Part shown: in pieces, positions 18,753 to 27,350 of the stretch
Layout: each line of letters opens with the position of its first letter
Numbering within the stretch: position 1 is the first letter of the stretch
Assembly: GCF_001660815.1 (NCBI RefSeq)
Contig: NZ_LYMI01000001.1
Coordinates: 1-64,000, forward strand
Length of the DNA: 64,000 bases
Origin: Xanthomonas nasturtii
GTDB taxonomy: Bacteria; Pseudomonadota; Gammaproteobacteria; Xanthomonadales; Xanthomonadaceae
Direction of reading: 5' to 3'
Notes under the pieces: generated by a model
What the model was told of the DNA's origin: nothing
Database searches by the model: none
What the model saw: only the letters and a program-made list of their open reading frames with translations
Made by a program: the position numbers and the translations under genes

Positions 18753-19342
18753 TGCATGGTCTCCGTGTAAGGGGCGCCGCCGGCCAGGCCGGGCAGCACG
18801 TTGCGTAATTTGACCCGGGCGTGGAACAGCCGGGCTTTGATGGTGCCGACCGGGCACTGCATGATTTCAGCCACTTCTTCGAGCTTGTGGCCGACGCCGT
18901 AGACCAGTTCGATCACCAGCCGCTGGTCCGGCGACAGCCGCTCCATGCCCTTGTCCAGCCAGTCGCGCAGCTCGCGGTCGTCGTTGTCGTCGGCGCTGGG
19001 GGCGTGGTCTTCCACCACGGCGGTGTCGTCGATGGCCTCGCCGTCGTGCTGGCGCAGGCATTTGAGCCCGCAGCGGTAGGCGATGCCCATGATCCAGGTG
19101 GACACCTGCGAATCGCCGCGGAAGTCGCCAGCTTTCTGCCAGGCGATCCAGAAGCAATCGTTGATGGCTTCTTCGATGATGTCCGGGCGGCGGGTCAGCC
19201 GCGACAGGAACCGGCACAGCCGGCCGTGGTAGCTGTGATACATGCTCGCCAGCGCGTCACGGTCGCCCGCGGCCATGCGGCGCAACAGCATGCGGTCGGT
19301 GGCATCGCCCAGGGTGTCGGTGTCATTCATCAAGGCAGGCAT
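18749..19342 (-). CDS. ECF-family RNA polymerase sigma factor
   Basis: A sigma-70 factor of 197 residues with regions 2 and 4 only. Region 2 includes YHSYHGRLCRFLSRLTRR and CFWIAWQKAGDFRGDSQVST. Region 4 includes RLSPDQRLVIELVYGVGHK and the helix-turn-helix PVGTIKARLFHARVKLR. An Asp/Glu-rich linker separates them. ATG at 19330 is an alternative start. It heads the chain with the anti-sigma factor and protease and probably autoregulates it. No promoter consensus could be fixed by eye. Confidence 0.93.
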   Translation of the reverse strand: MPALMNDTDTLGDATDRMLLRRMAAGDRDALASMYHSYHGRLCRFLSRLTRRPDIIEEAINDCFWIAWQKAGDFRGDSQVSTWIMGIAYRCGLKCLRQHDGEAIDDTAVVEDHAPSADDNDDRELRDWLDKGMERLSPDQRLVIELVYGVGHKLEEVAEIMQCPVGTIKARLFHARVKLRNVLPGLAGGAPYTETMQ

Positions 19343-19393
19343 GGCTGGTAACTCACGTCAGTGCGCGCAAGCGGGCAAAAGGTTGCGGGTGGA

Positions 19394-20290
19394 TCAGAAA
19401 GTCCGGGAGACCGTGCCCAGCCACGGGGTTTCGCCTGGGCCGCCCTGCATGCGCGGGGTATTGCTGCTGGTGAAGATGCGCTCGCCTTTCAGCGTCCATC
19501 CGGCGCGGCTCCACTTCAGTCCCAATTGACCGTACCGATAGCGGCCGGAGCGCGGCGCACCGTAGGCCATGGCCGGAAAACGCGAGGTGCCGGCTCCCAG
19601 TGACAGCGCGATATCGTTACCCAGCGGGATGTTGGCGGTGACGTCGAAGGCCATGTTCCACGGCGACTGGTCCGCACGCGGGAAGTTGAAGGCCGACAGC
19701 GAAAAGGTCAGAACGTCGCGGTAGGACCAGGCCAGGCTGGCTTCCTGGCGGTCGAAGGTGCGGGTGGAGCGGTTGGTCGGGTAGCCGTAGTAGAGCAGGC
19801 TGGCCTGCATCTGCCAGCGGTCGTCCAGCATCCAGGCGCGCCCGGCCTGGGCAGTGACCGCCACCGGGTCGCTCAGCGACGGCGACTGCAGCGCCACCGA
19901 GCTGGAGACCGACCAACCCGGCGCCGGCAGCCAGTAACCGGCGGCCTGCAGGGTGAGCTTGTTGGGCGCGATCGAGATGCCGCGGTCGATCAGCGAGGAG
20001 GTGACGGCGACCGCACCGCCCACGTTGGCGGCCAGCGCGCCGCCGCAGGCGCCGGTTGCCATTGCCAGCAACAGCGCCCGGGCCAGCTGGCGGTGCCGCC
20101 GTTGCAACTGCGGCTGCAGGTGCCGACCGCAAGGCCGCTGGTGCGGCGCGCTGCATAGCAGCTCAACGTGGTGGTGCGCGCCGGTGTCCATCAGTGCGCC
20201 CACGGCTGCCCGCCACCGACGCAGCGGCGCGCGTGTGATGGGAACGGCTTGGTAAGGGCAACGGTCGGCAATGGCGTGGGACGTGGACAT
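19394..20290 (-). CDS. Putative outer-membrane or periplasmic beta-rich protein, unknown function
   Basis: Up to 298 residues on the same strand and 51 bases upstream of the sigma factor gene. From about residue 70 a hydrophobic segment (ARALLLAMATGACGGALAA) looks like a signal peptide, so the true start may be the ATG near 20191 (MDTGAHHH) or later. The mature part alternates polar and hydrophobic residues in short strands, with many aromatic residues (GYWLPAPGWSVSSSVALQS, LLYYGYPTNRST), and ends in phenylalanine (GTVSRTF) as beta-barrel proteins often do. I do not recognise a specific family. Its position suggests that the neighbouring ECF factor monitors or controls the envelope. Confidence 0.6.
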   Translation of the reverse strand: MSTSHAIADRCPYQAVPITRAPLRRWRAAVGALMDTGAHHHVELLCSAPHQRPCGRHLQPQLQRRHRQLARALLLAMATGACGGALAANVGGAVAVTSSLIDRGISIAPNKLTLQAAGYWLPAPGWSVSSSVALQSPSLSDPVAVTAQAGRAWMLDDRWQMQASLLYYGYPTNRSTRTFDRQEASLAWSYRDVLTFSLSAFNFPRADQSPWNMAFDVTANIPLGNDIALSLGAGTSRFPAMAYGAPRSGRYRYGQLGLKWSRAGWTLKGERIFTSSNTPRMQGGPGETPWLGTVSRTF

Positions 20291-20594
20291 TCAACGGGCG
20301 CCGATAGTGACCCATGACGCTGGGTGAGACCGCCGCGGCTGCGGCGGTTCCGTCCGTATACGCGAAGGTTTCGGCTCGGGCAATGCGGAAGCGTGCAGCT
20401 GCGCGGGTACCCAGCTGCCGGCCGCGGAGAGTGCGGCCGGCTGACTGTACCGGGCTTGAAGCAGGTGCCCTATGCAAGGTCACAGTGCAGCAACAGATAC
20501 GTTCTGCCCGGAGCATTGCGCCTGCATGACCGGGGCAGGGCCAAGCGCGGCGCCCGTGCTTGTCTGGTCGCTTTGTGGCGGCCTGCCGGCCGCC
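20291..20594. other. Intergenic region, no gene seen
   Basis: These 304 bases lie between the cytochrome c gene and the barrel-like protein, both on the minus strand. They should contain the promoter of the latter. Short open frames occur on the plus strand but have no protein-like composition or ribosome sites. Confidence 0.5.
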
Positions 20595-20984
20595 TCAGTG
20601 CAGGCTGTTGAGGTAGACGATCAGTGCGTCGAGTTCCTTGCTGTCCTTGAGCCCCTCGTACTCCATCTTGGTGTTCGGCAGGGTGACTGTGGAGTCCTGT
20701 TTGAGGAAGTTCTGCAGGGTGGCTGTGGTCCAGGTGAGCTTGCTCGCCTTGAGATCTGCGGTGTAGCCCTTGAAGTCGGCCACGCTGCCGGCCGGTCGGT
20801 TGACGATGCCAAACAGCGAAGGGCCCTTCTTGTTCTTGCCGGCGGTTGCGCTGTGGCACTCGGCGCATTCGCTGGCGAACACGCTCTTGCCATCGGCGGC
20901 GCGTGCCGGAGGGGGCAGGGTCGTGCCGGCCAGCACCAGGCAGGCCAGCGGAAGGCACAACACGGTTTTGTAGGGTGAGTTCAT
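20595..20984 (-). CDS. Secreted class I cytochrome c
   Basis: 129 residues with a Sec signal peptide (residues 1-29, cut after ARA) and a small mono-haem domain. CAECH binds haem covalently at about residues 40-44, and the methionine ligand lies in PNTKMEYEG near residue 107. The sequence FGIVNRPAG and the final DALIVYLNSLH are typical of mitochondrial/cytochrome c550-like domains. It carries electrons in the periplasm. It follows the haem-containing outer-membrane protein by 26 bases and forms a unit with it and the upstream cytochrome b. Confidence 0.92.
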   Translation of the reverse strand: MNSPYKTVLCLPLACLVLAGTTLPPPARAADGKSVFASECAECHSATAGKNKKGPSLFGIVNRPAGSVADFKGYTADLKASKLTWTTATLQNFLKQDSTVTLPNTKMEYEGLKDSKELDALIVYLNSLH

Positions 20985-21010
20985 GGAAATCCGTACGGGT
21001 GCGGGAGGGG

Positions 21011-22354
21011 TCAGAACGTCAGGTTGACCGACATGGTGAAGCTGTCGAGATCGCGCGGGTTGGTGATCGGCGGGCCGCGGAACACGTTGGAGGTGCTGCC
21101 GTTGAACTTGTCGAAGCGGAACCAGCCGGCCGACACGCGCAGGTTGGCGATCGTGGTGTAGGTGCCTTCCTTGCCGAACGGGGTCCAGTACAGCAGGATC
21201 AGATTGCTGGTGGTGTCGGGGATGCCCACCGGCGAATAACGCGCTGCATCGAACGAGCCGGTGTTGATCATGTGCGCGGCCAGCACGCCGTAGCTCTGCT
21301 TGTAGGCGTAGTTCACGCTGAAGGTCTGATCGCGCACGCTGCCGCGATCCAGCGCAGGCATGGTCGGGTCGGACGACAGCAGCGGGCTGCCGTATTTGCG
21401 GCGCTCGTAGATATTGACGTACGCCAGCGACGCCACATGCTCGCGGGTGCCGAGGAACTGATAAGTGAGGTCGTAGCCGAAATCGGTGAGGTCGTCGCTG
21501 GGCCCGTTGCGCGGACGCTGGCGGCGCGTGTTGAGCGCGGTCAGGCCCACCGAGAAGAACTGGCGCTTCATGTCCTTCATGTAGGCAAGACGCGCGTAGG
21601 TGGTGTCGCTGAGCTTGCCCGGGTCGCCATTGACCGGCCAGCCGAGGCGATCCTGCGCAGAGGGCGACAACGCGCTGTAGCTGCCCACTTCGCCGTACCA
21701 GTTCTTGTCGTACAACCCGTACACGCTGGCGCCGATGACGCGGTTGGACAACGCCGATGAGCTGAGCATGGTGGAGGCGCCGCCGTTGGAGGCCGGCGTC
21801 AGTGTGGATGCGTTCGGCAACACGTGCACCGGGTCGGAAATGCCCGGGTTGTTGTTGACGCTGACGCCGATCATGGTGTCCTTGCCGCCCAGCTGGAACG
21901 GCTTGCCGACGAAGCGCAGATCCACATCGTCCAGGCGCGTATCGAAGGTGGCGTTGCCGCTGTTGGTGGAGCGGATCTTCGAATAACCGCCGATGTTGTC
22001 GTTGACGCGGCCGCCCAGGTACAGGTCGGCCTGGCGCAGGCGCGCGGTGCTGTCGCCGCGGCTGGGGTTGTTGCGCGACCAGGTCAGCTGGCCGGAGACC
22101 GGGATCTTGGTGCCGTTGCCATCGGTGTCGGTGAAGCCGCCGAGCTTGAAGCGCATGCCGTACGGCGTGAGCGACGGACCGTAGGAACCGATGTGGCAGT
22201 CCGCGCAGGACGAGCCGGTCTGGCGCGCGAACGAGGGAATCGCCTGTGCCTGCGTGCTGGCCAGCAGCAGCAACGGGCCGGACACGCACAACAAGGACGT
22301 CAGGGAAGCGGTACGCGTGGCGGTGCGACGCGGGGCGGGCTGGAAAGCGGGCAT
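21011..22354 (-). CDS. Outer-membrane beta-barrel-like protein with one CxxCH haem site
   Basis: A 447-residue exported protein. The signal peptide ends at about residue 38 (TQAQA). The mature N-terminus begins IPSFARQTGSSCADCH, a haem-attachment motif at residues 50-54, followed by SLTPYGMRFKLGGF. I recognise this opening from a widespread proteobacterial family annotated loosely as cytochrome c or hypothetical. The remaining about 380 residues alternate in beta strands with many aromatic residues and end MSVNLTF, a barrel-type C-terminus. The build suggests a porin with a haem plug that could pass electrons to or from the cell surface. That function is inferred. Cytochrome c lies downstream and a cytochrome b upstream on the same strand. 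Confidence 0.75.
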   Translation of the reverse strand: MPAFQPAPRRTATRTASLTSLLCVSGPLLLLASTQAQAIPSFARQTGSSCADCHIGSYGPSLTPYGMRFKLGGFTDTDGNGTKIPVSGQLTWSRNNPSRGDSTARLRQADLYLGGRVNDNIGGYSKIRSTNSGNATFDTRLDDVDLRFVGKPFQLGGKDTMIGVSVNNNPGISDPVHVLPNASTLTPASNGGASTMLSSSALSNRVIGASVYGLYDKNWYGEVGSYSALSPSAQDRLGWPVNGDPGKLSDTTYARLAYMKDMKRQFFSVGLTALNTRRQRPRNGPSDDLTDFGYDLTYQFLGTREHVASLAYVNIYERRKYGSPLLSSDPTMPALDRGSVRDQTFSVNYAYKQSYGVLAAHMINTGSFDAARYSPVGIPDTTSNLILLYWTPFGKEGTYTTIANLRVSAGWFRFDKFNGSTSNVFRGPPITNPRDLDSFTMSVNLTF

Positions 22355-22437
22355 GGAAAGTCCTTGTTCGACGGTGCGGGAGGCAGCGGTGCGGGAACGG
22401 GCGAGGAAATGGATCACGGAAGGCGATGTGCGGCGGT

Positions 22438-23049
22438 TCATGCGCGCTTGCCAGGCAATACGCGGCCCAGCAGACCGTCGCGCAACACCAGGTGGTGCCA
22501 GAGCGCGGCGCCGATATGCAACAGCACCAGCGCCAGCAGCGCCCAGGCGGCGTTCAAGTGCCACACGCCCAGGGTGTCGCCGAGGTCGCCGTCGGGGGCG
22601 ACCAGCGCGGGCAGCGGGATGCCGAAGAAATAGACCGTCTTGCCGAAGGCGCTGCTCAGCGACCAGCCCAGCAACGGCAACGCCAGCATCAGCCCGTACA
22701 TCGCCACATGGGTGGCGCCAGCGGCCAGACGCATCGGCAGCGACGCGGGCGGGCCGGGCGGCAGTGTGCGTAGACGCAGACGTAAACCGATGCGCAAGGC
22801 GAACAACACCAGCACCAGCAGGCCGAAGTGGCGGTGCCCTTCCAGCAGCCACTGACGCAGTGCGCGGCCATCCAGTTCGGCGCGCAGCAGGATCAGTGTG
22901 GCGGCCATGGTCAGGCACAGCACGGTGAGCCAGTGCAGCACGCGCATCGAGCTGGGCAAGGGCAGCACGCGTGCGGCCGGCGCCGGTTCCGGCAGCGGGC
23001 CTGCGCGGTTGGCGGAAGCGCTGGCGGGCGCCTGGGGGGATGGACTCAT
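22438..23049 (-). CDS. Cytochrome b561-type membrane protein
   Basis: A 203-residue di-haem membrane cytochrome with four main helices. Histidines stand in the expected places: MRVLHWLTVLCL in helix 1, EGHRHFGLLVLVLFALRIGLR in helix 2, THVAMYGLMLALPLLGW in helix 3 and LLHIGAALWHHLVLRDGLL in helix 4. The start MSPSPQAPAS at 23049 is chosen because the upstream frame is not protein-like. The N-terminal 35 residues are Pro/Ala-rich. It probably exchanges electrons between the quinone pool and the periplasmic cytochrome c. It heads the three-gene minus-strand unit. Confidence 0.9.
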   Translation of the reverse strand: MSPSPQAPASASANRAGPLPEPAPAARVLPLPSSMRVLHWLTVLCLTMAATLILLRAELDGRALRQWLLEGHRHFGLLVLVLFALRIGLRLRLRTLPPGPPASLPMRLAAGATHVAMYGLMLALPLLGWSLSSAFGKTVYFFGIPLPALVAPDGDLGDTLGVWHLNAAWALLALVLLHIGAALWHHLVLRDGLLGRVLPGKRA

Positions 23050-23353
23050 CTGATCTGTCTTCCGGTGGTGGTCGTTGGTTCCGGCAGTGCGTTCGCTGCC
23101 AGGCCTGGCTCCCCACGCCGGCCGAACGGCGGCCAGGTGAACGTGCACCGATATGTGCGGCCATGTCGGAAAAAGGTTGCGTCGCAGTGGATGTTTTGCT
23201 TGCGCGCGCCGCACAGCGAGGTGCTGCGATACGCGCAACTGCGCTTGCGCGTACCTCGCTTCGCAGCGCCGTGACCGCGCGCAACCTTTCGCGCAACCGG
23301 GCGCACTCAGGCATGTCGCACTACGTGCAGTCAGCGGTTACGCCCCTCCGATC
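23050..23353. other. Divergent intergenic region at the edge of the polysaccharide locus
   Basis: 304 bases between the cytochrome b gene (minus) and the ketoisomerase gene (plus). Promoters for both directions must be here. I looked for a JUMPstart/ops element (GGCGGTAG) as found before many surface polysaccharide operons and did not see one. Confidence 0.5.
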
Positions 23354-23827
23354 ATGGCCATCGAACGCATCCAGTTGCACACCCACGGTGACGATCGCGG
23401 GCTGCTCGTTTCATTGGAGCAGCAGCGCAATATCCCGTTCGAGATCCGCCGCGTGTATTACCTGTTCGGCACGCGCGACGGCGTGCATCGCGGCCAGCAC
23501 GCGCACCGCCAGCTCAATCAATTTGCGGTGGCCTTGCACGGGTCGGTGACGATTCTGCTGGACGAGGGCAATGGCGAGAGCCCGAGCGAGGTGGTGCTGA
23601 ACGACCCATCGCAAGGCCTGCTGCTCGGTCGCATGGTGTGGCGCGATCTGTACCACTTCAGCGCCGACTGCGTGCTGATGGTGCTGGCCGACCAACTCTA
23701 CGACCCGGGCGATTACATCCTGGATTACGACCAGTTCGTGAGCGAAGTGCGTAGCGGGAAAAATCTTGTGGGCGCAAGCAAGAGTTTCATTCCCGATATC
23801 GAGCCTTTACTTGGAGTGCAATCGTAA
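23354..23827 (+). CDS. dTDP-4-oxo-6-deoxyglucose 3,4-ketoisomerase (FdtA/QdtA type)
   Basis: A 157-residue single-domain cupin. It converts dTDP-4-keto-6-deoxyglucose to the 3-keto isomer, the step before 3-amination. Conserved family wording is present: [38 protein letters not shown] with the active-site histidines, and [11 protein letters not shown]-like sequence. It matches the isomerase half of Xanthomonas WxcM but lacks the fused acetyltransferase. Whether the product has galacto (FdtA) or gluco (QdtA) configuration cannot be told from sequence by eye. The aminotransferase gene follows after one base. Confidence 0.92.
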   Translation: MAIERIQLHTHGDDRGLLVSLEQQRNIPFEIRRVYYLFGTRDGVHRGQHAHRQLNQFAVALHGSVTILLDEGNGESPSEVVLNDPSQGLLLGRMVWRDLYHFSADCVLMVLADQLYDPGDYILDYDQFVSEVRSGKNLVGASKSFIPDIEPLLGVQS

Positions 23828-23828
23828 G

Positions 23829-24953
23829 ATGCCCGGGTTTATGGATGTGCCTTTCCTGGATTTGCGTGCAGTCAACGCGCGCTATGCGGATGAACTCAAG
23901 GCCGCTGCCGCACGCGTGATCGACGCCGGCTGGTATGTGCTCGGCAAGGAGCTGGCTGCGTTCGAAGAAGAATTCGCCAGCTATTGCGGGACCACGCATG
24001 CGGTCGGCGTGGGCAACGGGCTGGATGCGTTGTCGTTGATCCTGCGTGGTTATCGCGAGTTGGGCGTGTTGCGCGAAGGCGATGAGATCATCGTGCCGGC
24101 CAATACCTTCATCGCCACGTTTCTGGCGATCAGCCAGAACCATCTGGTGCTGGTGCCGGTGGAGCCGGACCCGATCACCTTCAATATGGACCCGGCCAGC
24201 GTGGAAAAGGCGATCGGGCCGCGCACGCGCGCCATCATGGCGGTGCATCTGTATGGGCAACTGGCCGACATGCCGGCGTTGCAGACGCTGGCCCATCGCT
24301 ACGGCCTGTTGCTGATCGAAGACGCTGCGCAGGCGCATGGCGCGAGCGCACGGGGCCGACGTGCCGGCGCCTTCGGCGATGCGGCGGCTTTCAGCTTTTT
24401 CCCGACCAAGAACCTCGGCGCATTGGGCGACGGCGGTGCGGTGGTCACCTCGGATCAGCGCCTGGCCGAGCGCATCCGCGCGCTGCGCAATTATGGCTCG
24501 GAGGTGAAGTATCACCATCTGTGCCAGGGCGTGAATTCGCGCCTGGATGAACTGCAGGCGGCTTTTTTGCGGGTCAAGCTGGCCTACCTGGACGAAGAGA
24601 TCGCGCTGCGGCGTGCAGTGGCGCAGCGTTATCTGCACGGCATCGACAACCCGCTGATCGTGCTGCCCACGCTGGTGGCCGAGCAGCAGCATGTCTGGCA
24701 TTTATTTGTGGTGCGCAGCACCCAGCGCGACGCCTTGCAGGCGCATCTGTTGCAGCATGGCGTCCATACGCAGATTCATTACCCGGTGCCGCCGCATCGG
24801 CAGCCGGCGTATGCCACGCTGGGCAATGCTTGCCTGCCGCTGAGCGAGCGTCTGCACCAGGAAGTGCTGAGCCTGCCGATGGGGCCGGCGCTGGACGATG
24901 CGGCAGTTGCGCGGGTGATCGCCGCCTGTCAGACGTTCGGCACCCGCGCATGA
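23829..24953 (+). CDS. DegT/DnrJ/EryC1 sugar aminotransferase (FdtB/WxcK-like)
   Basis: A 374-residue PLP enzyme that should transfer an amino group to C3 of the dTDP-3-keto-6-deoxyhexose made by the preceding gene, giving dTDP-Fuc3N or dTDP-Qui3N. Family motifs are clear: [26 protein letters not shown] with the PLP-contacting Asp, [16 protein letters not shown] with the Schiff-base lysine, and [13 protein letters not shown] near the end. ATG at 23841 (MDVPFLDL) is an alternative start. It overlaps the flippase gene by ATGA. Confidence 0.92.
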   Translation: MPGFMDVPFLDLRAVNARYADELKAAAARVIDAGWYVLGKELAAFEEEFASYCGTTHAVGVGNGLDALSLILRGYRELGVLREGDEIIVPANTFIATFLAISQNHLVLVPVEPDPITFNMDPASVEKAIGPRTRAIMAVHLYGQLADMPALQTLAHRYGLLLIEDAAQAHGASARGRRAGAFGDAAAFSFFPTKNLGALGDGGAVVTSDQRLAERIRALRNYGSEVKYHHLCQGVNSRLDELQAAFLRVKLAYLDEEIALRRAVAQRYLHGIDNPLIVLPTLVAEQQHVWHLFVVRSTQRDALQAHLLQHGVHTQIHYPVPPHRQPAYATLGNACLPLSERLHQEVLSLPMGPALDDAAVARVIAACQTFGTRA

Positions 24954-26203
24954 ATGTCGTGCGCAGCAGCGCCTACACCGGCGTTGCGACGCTGGCCAAG
25001 CTGCTGGCGGCGTTGGTGGTGGTCAAGCTGGTGGCGGTCTACGCCGGGCCGCAAGGCGTGGGCCGGCTGGGCCAGTTTCTCAACCTGATGTCGGTGCTCG
25101 CGGTCCTGGCCGGTGGCGGCATCAGCGCCGGCATCGTCAAGTACGTAGCGCAGTACCGCGATGACGCGCCCGCGCTGGCACGCTTACTGAGTGCGGCGCT
25201 GTGGTACGCGTTTTGTGCAGCCTGCGTGATGGCGCTGCTGGCTGTGGCGTTCAGCGGGGCGATTGCCGAACGCCTGCTGGGCGATGCGAGCTACCGTCCG
25301 CTGATCTGCGTGCTTGCCGTCGCACAATTGGGCATCGCACTGCTCAATTACCTGCTGGCGGTGATCAACGGCTTCATGGACGTGCGCCGGCTGGCATTCG
25401 TGCAGGTGTCTGGCGCCGTGCTGAGCGTGGCGCTGGTGGCGTGGCTGGCCAATCGTGCGCAATTGCAGGGCGCGCTGCTGGCGCTGGTGCTGGGCCAGGT
25501 GCTGTGGTTGCTGGCTGCGGTGCCGGCGCTGCGGCGCAGCCCGTATTTTCAGCCTGCGATGTGGCGCATGCGCTTCGATGCGCAGATGACCCGCCAGCTG
25601 GCGGTATTTTCGCTGATGACGCTCACCTCCACGCTGGTGCCGCAGCTGGTGACCATCATGGTGCGCGATCATCTGGCGCTGCAGTACGGCTGGCGGCAGG
25701 TAGGCTATTGGCAAGCGGTGAGCCGGGTCTCGGACGCCTATCTGCTGTTCTTCACTACCGCCATCAACGTGTACTACCTTCCCAAGCTGGCGTCGCTGCA
25801 CGGCGCTGCGGCGCTGCGCCGCGAGCTGCGCAACGCCTATCGCTACGTGATGCCGGCGGTGATCGTGATGGCGTTGGGCGTCTATGTGTGCCGCGACTGG
25901 ATCACCTGGCTGCTGTTCGATACGCAATTTGCTGCTGCAGCGCCGCTGTACGGCCCGCAGCTGCTGGGCGATGTGATCAAGATCGCCGCCTTCGTGCTGT
26001 CGTACGTGATGTTGGCCAAGGCGATGACGCGGCTGTTCGTGATGTCCGAATGCGTATTTGCGGCGAGCTATCTGGCGCTGGTGTACGTGTTTACTGCGCA
26101 GTTCGGGTTGATCGGTGCAATGTATGCCTTCGCCGCCAACTACGTGCTGTATCTGTTGTTCAACATCGTGGTCGTGCGGCGCTACCTGGGACGGACGGCA
26201 TGA
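24950..26203 (+). CDS. Wzx-like O-unit flippase (MATE/MOP superfamily)
   Basis: A 417-residue polytopic membrane protein with about 12 helices. It starts [20 protein letters not shown] and contains [18 protein letters not shown], wording typical of Wzx and related polysaccharide transporters. It should flip lipid-linked sugar units across the inner membrane. The ATG at 24950 overlaps the aminotransferase stop. The next glycosyltransferase gene overlaps its own stop. Within Wzx families the closest pattern I recall is WzxE-like proteins of enterobacterial common antigen, which handle Fuc4NAc-bearing lipids, but this is only an impression. Confidence 0.9.
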   Translation: MNVVRSSAYTGVATLAKLLAALVVVKLVAVYAGPQGVGRLGQFLNLMSVLAVLAGGGISAGIVKYVAQYRDDAPALARLLSAALWYAFCAACVMALLAVAFSGAIAERLLGDASYRPLICVLAVAQLGIALLNYLLAVINGFMDVRRLAFVQVSGAVLSVALVAWLANRAQLQGALLALVLGQVLWLLAAVPALRRSPYFQPAMWRMRFDAQMTRQLAVFSLMTLTSTLVPQLVTIMVRDHLALQYGWRQVGYWQAVSRVSDAYLLFFTTAINVYYLPKLASLHGAAALRRELRNAYRYVMPAVIVMALGVYVCRDWITWLLFDTQFAAAAPLYGPQLLGDVIKIAAFVLSYVMLAKAMTRLFVMSECVFAASYLALVYVFTAQFGLIGAMYAFAANYVLYLLFNIVVVRRYLGRTA

Positions 26204-27132
26204 ACGATCAGACGCCTGCACGTGCACGCTGGCCATTGGTCTCAGTGCTGATTCCGGCTTTCAATCATGCGCGTTTCGTGCAGCGCTGCCTGGACAGCGT
26301 GTTGGAGGACCCGTACCCGTGCAAGGAAATCGTCATCATCGACGACGGCTCCAGCGATGCCACGGGGGAAAAGATCAGCCAGTGGATCGGCGCCCATGGG
26401 CACCGGCTGCCGGTGCAGTTCGTGCAACGCGAGAATCGGGGGGTATCAGCAACGTTGAACGAGGCTGCTCGGATCGCGCGTGGCGACTACATCCGTATTG
26501 TTGCCAGCGATGACTACTTGGTGCCTGGTGGAATTTTGGTGCAGGTTAAATTTCTCGAAAAGCGCTCTGACAAGACAGCCGTCATAGGCGATGCCTGCGT
26601 GGTCGATGAGGAAGGACGGTGCATTTTGCAAAGCGCGATGCGCGATCTTCATCGTGCCCAAAAGAGTGATTATTTGACCGATGCCGGAATTCGTCGCGCT
26701 GTTATCGGGAAGTGGGCCGTCAGTGGCGCCGTTACGATGCTCAGGCGCCGTGCATTTGACAGTGGTATGCGGTGGAACGAGTCGCTCAAGATTGAGGACT
26801 GGGACTTATTTCTTCGATTGGTTTCGACTGACGCGCTCGCATTTTTGGATGTAATTGTTTCTGCGTATCGGCTGCATGGAACCAATGTCAGTAAGACACG
26901 GGATCTTGATAAGAGGATTGGAAATTTGACCGAATTTGCGCTGGTTGCCGAGTGTAATTCAGAAATTTTTACGGGTGCGGATTTTTGGTTGCTACGGGCC
27001 CAGTTGAGTATTATAAAAGCCAAGATATTTTTTTTGAAATCAAATTACTTCGCGGTGATTTGGCATTTGGCAGCCTACCTGATTAAAAGATCGATCGCTG
27101 TTTGTAGCTTCAAGCGAAGGGGGCTGAAGTGA
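26200..27132 (+). CDS. Family 2 glycosyltransferase
   Basis: A 310-residue GT-A fold enzyme. The N-terminal nucleotide-sugar part reads PLVSVLIPAFNHARFVQRCL, then EIVIIDDGSSDAT and ENRGVSATLNEA. The D-x-D-like metal site is IVASDDYLVPGG. The acceptor part contains MRWNESLKIEDWDLFLRL, a typical ED motif. The C-terminal quarter is basic and hydrophobic (AYLIKRSIAVCSFKRRGLK), suggesting membrane association. From about base 26430 to its end the gene has clearly lower GC and more A/T-ending codons than its neighbours, so its specificity half may have been exchanged by recombination. Donor and acceptor are unknown. Confidence 0.92.
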   Translation: MNDQTPARARWPLVSVLIPAFNHARFVQRCLDSVLEDPYPCKEIVIIDDGSSDATGEKISQWIGAHGHRLPVQFVQRENRGVSATLNEAARIARGDYIRIVASDDYLVPGGILVQVKFLEKRSDKTAVIGDACVVDEEGRCILQSAMRDLHRAQKSDYLTDAGIRRAVIGKWAVSGAVTMLRRRAFDSGMRWNESLKIEDWDLFLRLVSTDALAFLDVIVSAYRLHGTNVSKTRDLDKRIGNLTEFALVAECNSEIFTGADFWLLRAQLSIIKAKIFFLKSNYFAVIWHLAAYLIKRSIAVCSFKRRGLK

Positions 27133-27350
27133 GGCAGGCGCCCGCTTCTCTTCTGCGGAGACCGGCGACATACCTGACCCCGGCAATCTTTTTTAGTTGC
27201 ATCGTTACGGCGGTGACTTACGAGTTGCCGAGTGGATATTGGCAAGGGCTTGCTTGGTTGCTCGCGGGGGCGAGCGGGGTTTTGGTCCTGGACCTATTGG
27301 CTGGGCCACAGCTTCCCTGTTCTTGTCTTTTTCGCCAATACAGGTACGCC
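26430..27350. other. Low-GC segment within the polysaccharide locus
   Basis: The stretch covering the 3' two-thirds of the GT2 gene and the first about 70 codons of the Wzy-like gene is visibly poorer in G+C than the rest of the window. It has runs such as TATAAAAGCC, TTTTTTTTG and CAAATTAC and many ATT, TTT and GGA codons. The change is abrupt at both ends while the reading frames stay open. This looks like imported DNA joined by homologous recombination at a linkage-determining position. Confidence 0.6.

Noticed and set aside
18753-18857. Upstream extension of the anti-sigma frame
   Set aside because: It overlaps the sigma-factor coding sequence and is not protein-like; the ATG at 18752 has the coupled ATGA overlap.
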